Assembly: GCA_002385605.1 (NCBI GenBank)
Contig: DGDU01000029.1
Location: 25,787-62,112, forward strand
Reading direction: 5' to 3'
DNA length: 36,326 nt
Source: Christensenella sp. UBA3944
Lineage (GTDB): Bacteria > Bacillota > Clostridia > Christensenellales > DTU072
The notes under the pieces are model-generated. The model was given only the letters and a program-made list of their open reading frames with translations, searched no databases and was not told where the DNA came from. The stretch's first letter is position 1. The number at the start of each line of letters is the position of its first letter. The position numbers and the translations under genes were made by a program. Below, piece by piece: positions 7,159 through 14,396 of the stretch.

Positions 7159-9984
7159 TTAATTTCGTCCCTTCAGCAAGGGTTTAAGATACTGCCCGGT
7201 AAAGCTTTCGGGGTTTTCGGCAACCTGCTCGGGGGTGCCTGTCGCCACGATATTTCCGCCCGCGTCGCCGCCCTCGGGGCCGAGGTCAATTATATGGTCG
7301 GCTATTTTTATGACATCCAGGTTATGCTCGATAACGATTATGGTGTTGCCCGCGTCGGCAAGCCTCTGGAGTATGACAATCAATTTCTCCACATCGGCTA
7401 CATGCAGCCCGGTTGTGGGCTCGTCCAGAATATATACAGTTTTGCCCGTGCTTCTCTTGCTAAGTTCTGTCGCCAGCTTTACCCTTTGCGCCTCGCCGCC
7501 CGAAAGCGTTGTCGAGGGCTGCCCGAGTTTTATATACCCAAGCCCCACTTCGTACAGGGCCTTTACTTTCGAGAGTATCTGCGGCTGGTTTTCAAAGAAG
7601 GTGTAAGCCTCCTCAACCGTCATATCCAGCACATCGCAAATGGATTTGCCCTTGTATTTTACCTCTAAGGTTTCTTTATTGTAACGCTTGCCGTTGCATA
7701 CCTCGCAGGGCACATAGACATCGGGCAAAAAGTGCATTTCTATCTTGATTATGCCGTCGCCCATGCAGTTTTCGCACCTGCCGCCCGAAACATTGAAGCT
7801 GAACCTTCCCGCTTTATACCCTCTCGCCTTTGCGTTGGGGGTCATGGCGAACAGGTCGCGTATAGGAGTGAACAATCCCGTGTAGGTGGCGGGGTTAGAG
7901 CGCGGCGTCCTGCCTATCGGGCTTTGGTCTATGTTTATAACCTTGTCGAAGTGTTCAAGCCCCGTAATCTGTCCGAAAGCCCCTTCGTCAACCTGGGCGC
8001 CGTTCAGTTTGTTGGCGAGGTGGGGGTAAATTATGCCGTTTACCAGCGAGGATTTACCGCTTCCCGAAACTCCCGTTACGGCGGTAATAAGCCCCGCGGG
8101 AATGTCGACATTTATATTCTTTAGGTTGTTCTGCCTTGCCCCTATTACCGAAAGGTATCTGCCGTCCGGCTTGCGCCTCTTTTCGGGTATGAGGATTTTG
8201 CGCTTGCCGCTAAGGTACTGCCCCGTTATGGATTCGTCGCACTTCATGATTTCCTCGGGGGTGCCCGAAAAGACAAGCGTGCCGCCGTTCGCGCCCGCGC
8301 CGGGGCCGATGTCGATAATATGATCCGCCGCCCTTATCGTTTCCTCGTCGTGCTCGACGACAATCAGGGTGTTGCCCAGATCGCGAAGCTTCATAAGCGT
8401 TGCGAGCAGCTTGCCGTTGTCCCTCTGGTGAAGCCCTATGCTGGGCTCGTCAAGGATATACAAAACGCCCATAAGCCCGCTGCCTATCTGTGTAGCCAGC
8501 CTTATGCGCTGCGCCTCGCCGCCCGAGAGCGTGCCCGACGAGCGGGAGAGGGTAAGATACCCAAGCCCGACATCTATTAAGAACTGCAGCCGGGTCTTTA
8601 TTTCCTTTACAATGGGCTCGCTTATTATGGTGTCGCGCTTGTTAAACTTCGCCGTTTCAAAAAACCTGTACAGCGCGGCCACGGGCATTTCGGTAAGCTC
8701 TATTATATTCCTGTCGTTGACGGTAATCGATAGCGCCTCTTTTTTTAGCCTCTTGCCGTGGCAGCCCTCGCATGGCAGCGTTGTCATATACCTTTCTATA
8801 TCGTTTTTGACGCTGTCGGAGGTCGTGTTGTTGTACCTGCGCATGAGGTTATTGACAATACCCTCAAAATTGGTATTGTATTCGGCGCTGAACTTCGAGG
8901 ATTGCCATTTCATTCTCAGTTTTTCCTCGGTGCCGTACAAAATAATGTGCTTGATACGCTCGGGCAAATCCCTGTAAGGGGTATCCATCGAAAACCCGAA
9001 ATGCTTGGAAAGGGCCCGAAATTGCATTTCGGCGAGCTTGCCTACATCTATAAGGTTCCAGCCCGAAACCTTTACGGCGCCCTCGCTTAAAGACAGGCTG
9101 TCGTCCGGTATCAGCTTCTTTACATCTATTTCGTTCTTAAAGCCAAGGCCCGTGCACTGCTCGCAGGCGCCGAAGGGGCTGTTGAACGAAAACATTCTGG
9201 GCGTAAGCTCGGGTATGGATATCTCGCAGTCGGGGCAGGCGTATTTGGTCGAAAAGATTTGTTCTTTCCCGTCCGCCTCAACGGCGACAATGCCGTCGGC
9301 AAGCTTAAGCGCCGCCTCGACGCTGTCGGTTAAGCGGCGGCTCATATCCTCTTTGACAATAAGCCTGTCCACGATGACGCTTATGTTGTGGCGGATGTTT
9401 TTATCCAGCGTTATCTCTTCCTCGAGCTCCCTTTGCTCGCCGTCTATCCTTACCCTGCTGTAACCCGCCTTTCTTAGCGCCTCAAGCTGTTTGGTGTACT
9501 CGCCCTTTCTGCCTCTCACGACGGGGGCGAGAATTATAAGCTTTGTGCCAATGGGATATGCCGAAACGATCTCCACGATCTGGTCTACGGTTATGCTCTT
9601 TATCTCCATTCCGCATTGAGGGCAATGGGGCACGCCTATGCGGGCGTAAAGAAGCCTTAAATAATCGTAAATCTCTGTAACCGTGCCCACCGTCGAGCGG
9701 GGGTTCTTTGCCGTTGTTTTCTGGTCTATCGAAATGGCGGGAGAAAGCCCGTCTATGGATTCTACGACGGGTTTATTCATCTGCCCCAGAAACTGGCGGG
9801 CGTAGCTCGAAAGGCTCTCAATATACCGCCTTTGCCCTTCGGCGAAGATGGTATCGAAGGCAAGCGACGATTTTCCGCTGCCCGAAAGCCCCGTAAACAC
9901 CACAAGTTTGTTGCGCGGTATCTCTACATCTATATTTCTGAGGTTGTTTTCCCTCGCGCCTCTTACAATAATCTTATCGTTCAT
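7159..9984 (-). CDS. uvrA: Excinuclease ABC subunit A
   Basis: ATPase that finds bulky DNA damage and loads UvrB in nucleotide excision repair. The 941 residues are full length. Two ABC modules are visible: Walker A GLSGSGKSSLAFDTIFAEGQ near the N-terminus and GVSGSGKSSLVNG near residue 640, signatures LSGGEAQRIRLATQIG and LSGGEAQRVKLATELS, and Walker B runs LYILDEPSIGLHQRD and VYILDEPTTGLH. Zinc-binding cysteine sets CPDC...CEQC and CENC...CEVC are intact. It is the last gene of a four-gene operon, 16 nt after uvrB, with AGGA 7-8 nt before its ATG, and ends just before a bidirectional terminator. Confidence 0.98.
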   Translation of the reverse strand: MNDKIIVRGARENNLRNIDVEIPRNKLVVFTGLSGSGKSSLAFDTIFAEGQRRYIESLSSYARQFLGQMNKPVVESIDGLSPAISIDQKTTAKNPRSTVGTVTEIYDYLRLLYARIGVPHCPQCGMEIKSITVDQIVEIVSAYPIGTKLIILAPVVRGRKGEYTKQLEALRKAGYSRVRIDGEQRELEEEITLDKNIRHNISVIVDRLIVKEDMSRRLTDSVEAALKLADGIVAVEADGKEQIFSTKYACPDCEISIPELTPRMFSFNSPFGACEQCTGLGFKNEIDVKKLIPDDSLSLSEGAVKVSGWNLIDVGKLAEMQFRALSKHFGFSMDTPYRDLPERIKHIILYGTEEKLRMKWQSSKFSAEYNTNFEGIVNNLMRRYNNTTSDSVKNDIERYMTTLPCEGCHGKRLKKEALSITVNDRNIIELTEMPVAALYRFFETAKFNKRDTIISEPIVKEIKTRLQFLIDVGLGYLTLSRSSGTLSGGEAQRIRLATQIGSGLMGVLYILDEPSIGLHQRDNGKLLATLMKLRDLGNTLIVVEHDEETIRAADHIIDIGPGAGANGGTLVFSGTPEEIMKCDESITGQYLSGKRKILIPEKRRKPDGRYLSVIGARQNNLKNINVDIPAGLITAVTGVSGSGKSSLVNGIIYPHLANKLNGAQVDEGAFGQITGLEHFDKVINIDQSPIGRTPRSNPATYTGLFTPIRDLFAMTPNAKARGYKAGRFSFNVSGGRCENCMGDGIIKIEMHFLPDVYVPCEVCNGKRYNKETLEVKYKGKSICDVLDMTVEEAYTFFENQPQILSKVKALYEVGLGYIKLGQPSTTLSGGEAQRVKLATELSKRSTGKTVYILDEPTTGLHVADVEKLIVILQRLADAGNTIIVIEHNLDVIKIADHIIDLGPEGGDAGGNIVATGTPEQVAENPESFTGQYLKPLLKGRN

Positions 9985-10000
9985 ATATTATCCTTCGCGG

Positions 10001-11974
10001 TTATTCTCCCATTCTTTTTTCCAGCTCGGCCTTAAGCTCGGCTATCCTGTCGCGCAATACGATGGCGGCCTCGAAGTCGTACGCCGCGCTCGCTGTAGCC
10101 ATCTGGCGGCGGAGGCGCTCGATTTCTTTTGCGATGTCCTGCGCCGTTATATCTTTTGCTCCGCCATCGTCCTCGGCCTTCTGCGTAATGGCAAGGGTGT
10201 TAACTATAGGCTTGACAATGGTCTTCGGCGTTATGCCGTGCTTTTGGTTGTACTCAATCTGGATACGCCTTCTGCGCTCGGTTTCGGCTATCGCCTCCGC
10301 CATACTTCCGGTAATCGTGTCGGCGTACATTATTACGCGGGCGTCCTTGTTTCTCGCAGCCCTGCCCACCGTCTGAATGAGCGACGAGCGCGAGCGCAAA
10401 AAGCCCTCTTTGTCGGCGTCTAATATGGCCACAAGCAGCACCTCGGGGATATCCAACCCCTCGCGCAACAGGTTTATGCCCACAAGCACATCGATATCGC
10501 CCCGCCTCAATTTTGTGATTATATCCATTCTTTCGAGGGTATCAACATCGCTGTGCATATACATAACCTTTATGCGGTGCTCCTTCAGGTAGGCGGTAAG
10601 GCTTTCTGCCATCTTTTTGGTAAGGGTGGTAACAAGCACCCTGCCCTTTTGCTCTATCGCCTTGTTTATTTCCGAAATAAGGTCGTCTATCTGCCCTTCC
10701 GTCTTTCGCACCGAAATCGAGGGGTCCACAAGCCCGGTAGGCCTTAACAGCTGCTCGGCAACCCTTTCCGCCCTGCTGAGCTCATACTCGGCGGGGGTAG
10801 CCGACATACATATCATTTGCTTTATGCGGGCGTTAAATTCGTTAAAGTTAAGCGGGCGGTTGTCGTATGCCGCCGGCAGGCGGAAGCCGTAATCCACAAG
10901 GTTTTTCTTTCTCGAAAGGTCGCCGTTGTACATTCCCCTTATTTGCGGAAGGGTTATATGGCTTTCGTCCACAAAGAGGATAAAATTGTCGGGGAAGTAA
11001 TCCAGAAGGGTAAACGGCGGCTCGCCGGGGGACCTGCCGTCGAAGTAGCGGGAATAGTTTTCTATGCCGTTACAGTAGCCCATTTCCCTGATCATTTCGA
11101 TATCGTAAGATACCCTTTCCCTTATGCGCTGGGCCTCAATCAGTTTGTTGCGCGCCTCGAAGTACTTTACCCTTTCCTCCATATCCTGCTTTATCTGCTC
11201 GAGGATAGGCTCTACATCCTGCCCCACAATATAGTGCGAGGCGGGGTAGATAGCGGCGTGCGCCAGCGTCGAAACCGACTTGCCCGTGGTTGTGTCAAAC
11301 TCCGAAATCTTCTCCACGGTATCGCCGAAGAAATCCACCCTTACAGCCAGCGAGGTGCTGCCCGAGGGGAATATCTCCAGCCTGTCGCCCCTTACCCTGA
11401 AGGTCGAGCGAACGAAGTCTATATCGCTGCGCTTGTATTGCATAGATACAAGCTTGTCTATAATCATATCCCTGTCGACCTCGAAGCCCGGGCGGAGGGA
11501 AAGCACATTCCGGAAGTAAGCCTCGGGCGCGCCCAGGCCGTAGATGCAGGATACCGACGCCACGACAATAACATCCCTTCTTTCGCCCAAAGACGAGGTA
11601 GCGCTGTGGCGCAGCTTGTCTATCTCATCGTTTATGGACATATCCTTTTCGATATAGGTATCGCTACGAGGGATGTAAGCTTCGGGCTGATAATAATCGT
11701 AGTACGAAACAAAGTATTCCACCCTGTTTTCGGGGAATAACTCCCTGAACTCGTTGCAAAGCTGGGCGGCAAGCGTCTTGTTGTGGGCAATAACCAGGGC
11801 AGGGCGCTGAAGGTTTTGTATGATATTGGCTACGGTAAAGGTTTTTCCGCTTCCCGTAACGCCAAGAAGCACCTGAGTGCCGTAGCCTTTAAGGACGCCT
11901 TCGGTTAGCGCCTCGATAGCCTGCGGCTGATCTCCGCAGGGAGAATAATTTGTGGAAATCTTAAATTTCTCCAT
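10001..11974 (-). CDS. uvrB: Excinuclease ABC subunit B
   Basis: DNA-damage-verifying helicase-like subunit of the UvrABC nuclease. The 657 residues are full length. Seen are Walker A GVTGSGKTFTVANIIQ, the damage-probing beta-hairpin region (YYDYYQPEAYIPRSDTYIEK), the DEAD-like LFVDESH, the helicase motif GINLLREGLDIPEV, QTVGRAARN, and the C-terminal UVR motif near residues 615-650 that contacts UvrC. It follows the second winged-helix-like gene by 9 nt (AGGGG ribosome binding site), so expression is tied to the two small membrane proteins upstream. I see no Gram-positive SOS box (GAAC-N4-GTTC) upstream of the operon. Confidence 0.98.
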   Translation of the reverse strand: MEKFKISTNYSPCGDQPQAIEALTEGVLKGYGTQVLLGVTGSGKTFTVANIIQNLQRPALVIAHNKTLAAQLCNEFRELFPENRVEYFVSYYDYYQPEAYIPRSDTYIEKDMSINDEIDKLRHSATSSLGERRDVIVVASVSCIYGLGAPEAYFRNVLSLRPGFEVDRDMIIDKLVSMQYKRSDIDFVRSTFRVRGDRLEIFPSGSTSLAVRVDFFGDTVEKISEFDTTTGKSVSTLAHAAIYPASHYIVGQDVEPILEQIKQDMEERVKYFEARNKLIEAQRIRERVSYDIEMIREMGYCNGIENYSRYFDGRSPGEPPFTLLDYFPDNFILFVDESHITLPQIRGMYNGDLSRKKNLVDYGFRLPAAYDNRPLNFNEFNARIKQMICMSATPAEYELSRAERVAEQLLRPTGLVDPSISVRKTEGQIDDLISEINKAIEQKGRVLVTTLTKKMAESLTAYLKEHRIKVMYMHSDVDTLERMDIITKLRRGDIDVLVGINLLREGLDIPEVLLVAILDADKEGFLRSRSSLIQTVGRAARNKDARVIMYADTITGSMAEAIAETERRRRIQIEYNQKHGITPKTIVKPIVNTLAITQKAEDDGGAKDITAQDIAKEIERLRRQMATASAAYDFEAAIVLRDRIAELKAELEKRMGE

Positions 11975-11983
11975 TAAAAGCCC

Positions 11984-12352
11984 CTACTTACCTATTATTA
12001 ACCCAACGATGTATCTTACAAGCGCGGCAAGTAAAGCAAAAGCAACGGTAGAAACGATTTTAATAATTAGGCTGCGTCTTTTATTTTTCTTGTCTCTTTC
12101 GTAAGACAACCCCTTTTCTTTAAGGGTAAACAAAAACATCGGGTCGCCCTTGAAATCGGCCTTCTCGAAATCGAAGTACCCTTCCAGCGAAAGGTTATAA
12201 AAAAGCGGCTCCAGATCCTCTTCGTGTATGGCAATATCAAGCGGTATCCTCTGCAGAATCTCCACGGGGGACAGAATGCATTGTCCGGATTTGCTTGATG
12301 CAGAGGCGTAAATTACATCCATCAGCACCCTTTCTCTTTTGTCTCTCAGCAT
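11984..12352 (-). CDS. Small winged-helix-like protein with C-terminal membrane segment (copy 2)
   Basis: A 122-residue protein I cannot name. Residues 1-85 look like a winged helix: DKRERVLMDVIYAS, then SPVEILQRIPLDIAI, then LEPLFYNLSLEGYFDFEKAD and a FLFTLKEKGLSYERD wing. A basic stretch KKNKRR is followed by one membrane segment and a short tail (IGK). The same order of elements occurs in the gene just upstream, suggesting an old tandem duplication. The start overlaps the upstream stop by 7 nt (ATGCTGA), implying translational coupling. It is co-transcribed with uvrB and uvrA. A membrane-tethered DNA-binding regulator is an inference only. Confidence 0.75.
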   Translation of the reverse strand: MLRDKRERVLMDVIYASASSKSGQCILSPVEILQRIPLDIAIHEEDLEPLFYNLSLEGYFDFEKADFKGDPMFLFTLKEKGLSYERDKKNKRRSLIIKIVSTVAFALLAALVRYIVGLIIGK

Positions 12353-12753
12353 TTACCCGCCAGCCAAAGGATAAGGTATATTAATCCCCCGCCGCAGAAG
12401 CTGCCCGCGAAAGCCGCCCAGAATACGGCAAACGCCAGCCGCCCTTTAGGCACGGCCTTGCTTTCGACTTCCTTCTTTACCGCCGCGAGATTGCTGTCTT
12501 CTTTTGTCTCCTCGGCGACCAGAAGCCCTTTTGGCAAAGCGGCAACGCCCAGAACCTTATCGTCCGTATACGACAGCTTTATATATCCCCCGATGGCAAG
12601 CTCTTTGGCCAGCCGCATAAGGGCGGCGTCGTCCATCTCGCTGTCGGACGGGAATAATTTATTCAAAAGCTCCTTCTTTTCGAGTATGACGGGCTTTCCG
12701 TTCGGGGATGCCTTGCATATCGCAAGCAAAAGGTCGAGGATCTTCTTATCCAT
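12346..12753 (-). CDS. Small winged-helix-like protein with C-terminal membrane segment (copy 1, first gene of uvrBA operon)
   Basis: A 135-residue protein with no recognised family. The first 80 residues read like a winged helix (KKILDLLLAICKAS, KKELLNKLFPSD, LMRLAKELAIGGYIKLSYTDDK, GVAALPKGLLVAEE). A charged linker (KEDSNLAAVKKEVESKAVPKGR) leads to a membrane segment (residues 108-130). The element order parallels the downstream protein. The ATG lies exactly 6 nt after a perfect TATAAT with a TTGACT 18 nt upstream of it, and there is no ribosome binding site, so the mRNA is probably leaderless. Function unknown. Confidence 0.75.
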   Translation of the reverse strand: MDKKILDLLLAICKASPNGKPVILEKKELLNKLFPSDSEMDDAALMRLAKELAIGGYIKLSYTDDKVLGVAALPKGLLVAEETKEDSNLAAVKKEVESKAVPKGRLAFAVFWAAFAGSFCGGGLIYLILWLAGKC

Positions 12754-12759
12754 GGCGCT

Positions 12760-12789
12760 ATTATACCATTATTGGTTTCGGCAAGTCAA
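12760..12789 (-). promoter_or_regulatory. Sigma-A promoter giving a probable leaderless mRNA (winged-helix/uvrBA operon)
   Basis: On the minus strand TTGACT (12784-12789), an 18-nt spacer and a perfect TATAAT (12760-12765) are followed by only six nt before the ATG at 12753. The normal start site would be the A of the ATG. Confidence 0.8.
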
Positions 12790-12870
12790 CATTTAAGGAG
12801 GCAAGGCTTTTGGCTCCGTTTTTCTTCTTTTTGGATATTTTCGGTTCCGTATGACAATTGGCGGGGCTTC

Positions 12871-12898
12871 AAATTAAAAGGGGCCGCGACGCGGCCCC
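12871..12898 (-). terminator. Intrinsic terminator of the 51-residue gene
   Basis: On the minus strand GGGGCCGC (12891-12898) pairs with GCGGCCCC (12880-12887) around a 3-nt loop, followed by TTTTAATTT. Confidence 0.85.
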
Positions 12899-12915
12899 TC
12901 GGAACTCACCGGCAA

Positions 12916-13071
12916 TCAGACAGCCTTTATTTTTAGCGAGTATCGGCCGTCTTTGCTCTCGACAATCAGTGTGTCGGGAGTGTCGGCGCCCTTAGGATAG
13001 ATGATATTGGTTACCCCGCCGACTTCCAGCAGTATAGCCTCACCGATTTGGTAAATCAGGTATTTATCCAT
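12916..13071 (-). CDS. Unrecognised 51-residue protein with its own promoter and terminator
   Basis: A short ORF, MDKYLIYQIGEAILLEVGG... ending ...GRYSLKIKAV, not matching any family I know. It looks like a small beta-rich soluble domain: alternating hydrophobics, no membrane segment, no signal peptide, no cysteines. Support for a real gene is strong: an optimal AAGGAGGT at 13081-13088, 9 nt before the ATG; an extended -10 promoter 26 nt further up; and a GC-rich terminator right after the stop. It is monocistronic, between the divergent-looking uvr operon start and the plus-strand lipoprotein. It may be a small structural, regulatory or spore-related protein, but nothing in the sequence decides this. 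Confidence 0.8.
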   Translation of the reverse strand: MDKYLIYQIGEAILLEVGGVTNIIYPKGADTPDTLIVESKDGRYSLKIKAV

Positions 13072-13103
13072 AGCCGTTATACCTCCTTCGTTTTCGTGAA
13101 CTA

Positions 13104-13132
13104 ATTATAGCAACCGCACTTATATACCACAA
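13104..13132 (-). promoter_or_regulatory. Extended -10 promoter of the 51-residue gene
   Basis: On the minus strand TTGTGG (13127-13132), 17 nt, then TATAAT (13104-13109) preceded by TGC, giving the extended -10 form TGCTATAAT. Confidence 0.75.
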
Positions 13133-13276
13133 GGGAACGAAGGGCTGTATTTTGGCTAATTTTGCGACAAAGGCGAAGGATATGTCGAAAAATTGCGCAT
13201 ATTTACAAAAACCTGCCGTTACGCCGCCGATTTATATCTATAACTAAATCAAAATAAGGCATTCCGAGGGAATTTT

Positions 13277-13402
13277 ATGAAAAAATGTATCGTTTTCTTC
13301 GCGGTTTTGGCGTTAACTTTATGGGTTTGTTTTACGGAAACCTGTTGCCGCTTATTGATAACTCCTACTCTTCGGGATTCGCAACCCGCGCGACGGCCGT
13401 AG
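13277..13402 (+). CDS. Possible tiny secreted-peptide ORF (41 residues), perhaps frameshifted
   Basis: The ORF begins MKKCIVFFAVLALTLW, a signal-peptide-like start, with GAGGG about 6 nt before the ATG, and stops at 13400-13402 after a basic, proline-rich tail (RDSQPARRP). A second frame, open from 13321 to 13443, carries a more ordinary-looking sequence (GNLLPLIDNSYSSGF...). Joining the signal peptide to it by a single-base shift near 13318-13321 would give a peptide of about 55 residues. So this may be a real short gene, a degraded gene, or a sequencing indel. No downstream partner is evident; its end abuts the promoter of the following lipoprotein gene. Confidence 0.35.
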   Translation: MKKCIVFFAVLALTLWVCFTETCCRLLITPTLRDSQPARRP

Positions 13403-13439
13403 ATACCAAAAACTTGCCCCGATATGAGCAAAACACAGA

Positions 13440-13468
13440 TTGATTTTGATAAATTTTAATTGTATAAT
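13440..13468 (+). promoter_or_regulatory. Promoter of the 260-residue lipoprotein gene
   Basis: TTGATT (13440-13445), a 17-nt spacer and a perfect TATAAT (13463-13468). GGGAG at 13487-13491 lies 7 nt before the ATG. Confidence 0.78.
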
Positions 13469-13498
13469 GTTAAGTAGACCATTGACGGGAGTTTCCTG

Positions 13499-14281
13499 AT
13501 GAAAAAAAGAGCCCTACTTGCCATAGTTATGATATCCGCGGTATGCCTTTCGCTTACCCTCGCGGGGTGCGACAACACCGTTTACCCAAACATAGAAGAC
13601 GCAGGCCCGGTCTTTGAGGCTGTCGCCGAAATCGAAAGCTACGACTGCGATGTGTTCATCACCTATGCCGGCGAAAGCGCCCTGGCAGGCGGATACGCGT
13701 CATATAACAGCTATTCCCTTAAGCTCATACAGCTCAACGACGAAAAAGCCTTTAGATACCTTTACAGCATACAAAAGCCCGCCAAGGTATTCCTCATCGA
13801 CAACAAAACCTTCTTCTACTACGACAACGAGCTCCAGACGGGCACGCCGCAGGAAGGAGAGGAAGCCCCCGAAATGCCTTTCATACCCGTTTCCCCCTTC
13901 TTTGCCGAGCTCGAAAGGCTTTCCTACACGGCTACCTATCCCGCCACAAACCGCAGCCTATTTGAGGCCGAGTACACCGAGTCCAAGCTTAAAGAACTCG
14001 CCGCCCTCGCCGCGGGAATCGACAAAGACAAAATCACCAAATGCGCGGTAAGCATAGAGGCGGACAACAAAACCATGCTGCCCGTTTCCGTCACCTTCAC
14101 CGTCGACTGCGACTTTACCGTCGGCGAAAACACCTTCACGGGCGCCGTCCAGATCAAATACGCCTTCAAGAAGTTCAACAAGCCCCTCACCATCGGCTAC
14201 CCCGACGAAGTAAAAGAATACCTCGAGAAAAACTACCCCGAGTTCTTCAAGGCGGAAGAAGGAGAGGCGGAAGCGGAGTAA
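13499..14281 (+). CDS. Lipoprotein of unknown function
   Basis: A 260-residue protein with a lipoprotein signal: KKR, hydrophobic core and lipobox LAGC with Cys24, so it is exported and anchored to the outer face of the membrane. The rest alternates hydrophobic strands (KAFRYLYSIQKPAKVFLIDN, KTFFYYDNEL, VSVTFTVDCDFTV, GAVQIKYAFKKFNKPLTIGYP) and ends in an acidic tail (EEGEAEAE). The strand pattern and the PLTIGYPDEVKEYLEK ending resemble LolA/LppX-like one-sided beta-sheet lipoproteins of Firmicutes, but this is only an impression. Own promoter, own terminator, no operon partner. Confidence 0.88.
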   Translation: MKKRALLAIVMISAVCLSLTLAGCDNTVYPNIEDAGPVFEAVAEIESYDCDVFITYAGESALAGGYASYNSYSLKLIQLNDEKAFRYLYSIQKPAKVFLIDNKTFFYYDNELQTGTPQEGEEAPEMPFIPVSPFFAELERLSYTATYPATNRSLFEAEYTESKLKELAALAAGIDKDKITKCAVSIEADNKTMLPVSVTFTVDCDFTVGENTFTGAVQIKYAFKKFNKPLTIGYPDEVKEYLEKNYPEFFKAEEGEAEAE

Positions 14282-14367
14282 TATTATTTATCCGCGTGAA
14301 GAAAGGCCCCTGAAGTGCAAGCTACGCTTGCGATAAGGTAAATTAAATAAACTATTAATAACGAACG

Positions 14368-14396
14368 GAGGTTAAGGGTGACACTTAACCTCTTTT
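14368..14396 (+). terminator. Terminator of the 260-residue lipoprotein gene, overlapping the alr stop codon
   Basis: GAGGTTAAG (14368-14376) pairs with CTTAACCTC (14384-14392) and is followed by TTTT. The right arm contains the stop codon of the convergent alr gene (14385-14387). Confidence 0.75.

Noticed and set aside
10817..11740. Plus-strand open frame of 307 codons opposite uvrB
   Set aside because: Shadow of uvrB; composition is the mirror image of conserved uvrB motifs.
12754..12800. Possible LexA/SOS box upstream of the uvrBA operon
   Set aside because: No GAAC-N4-GTTC or close variant is present near the promoter.
13249..13431. 60-codon minus-strand frame
   Set aside because: No ribosome binding site, basic random-looking composition; antisense to the better-supported plus-strand peptide ORF.
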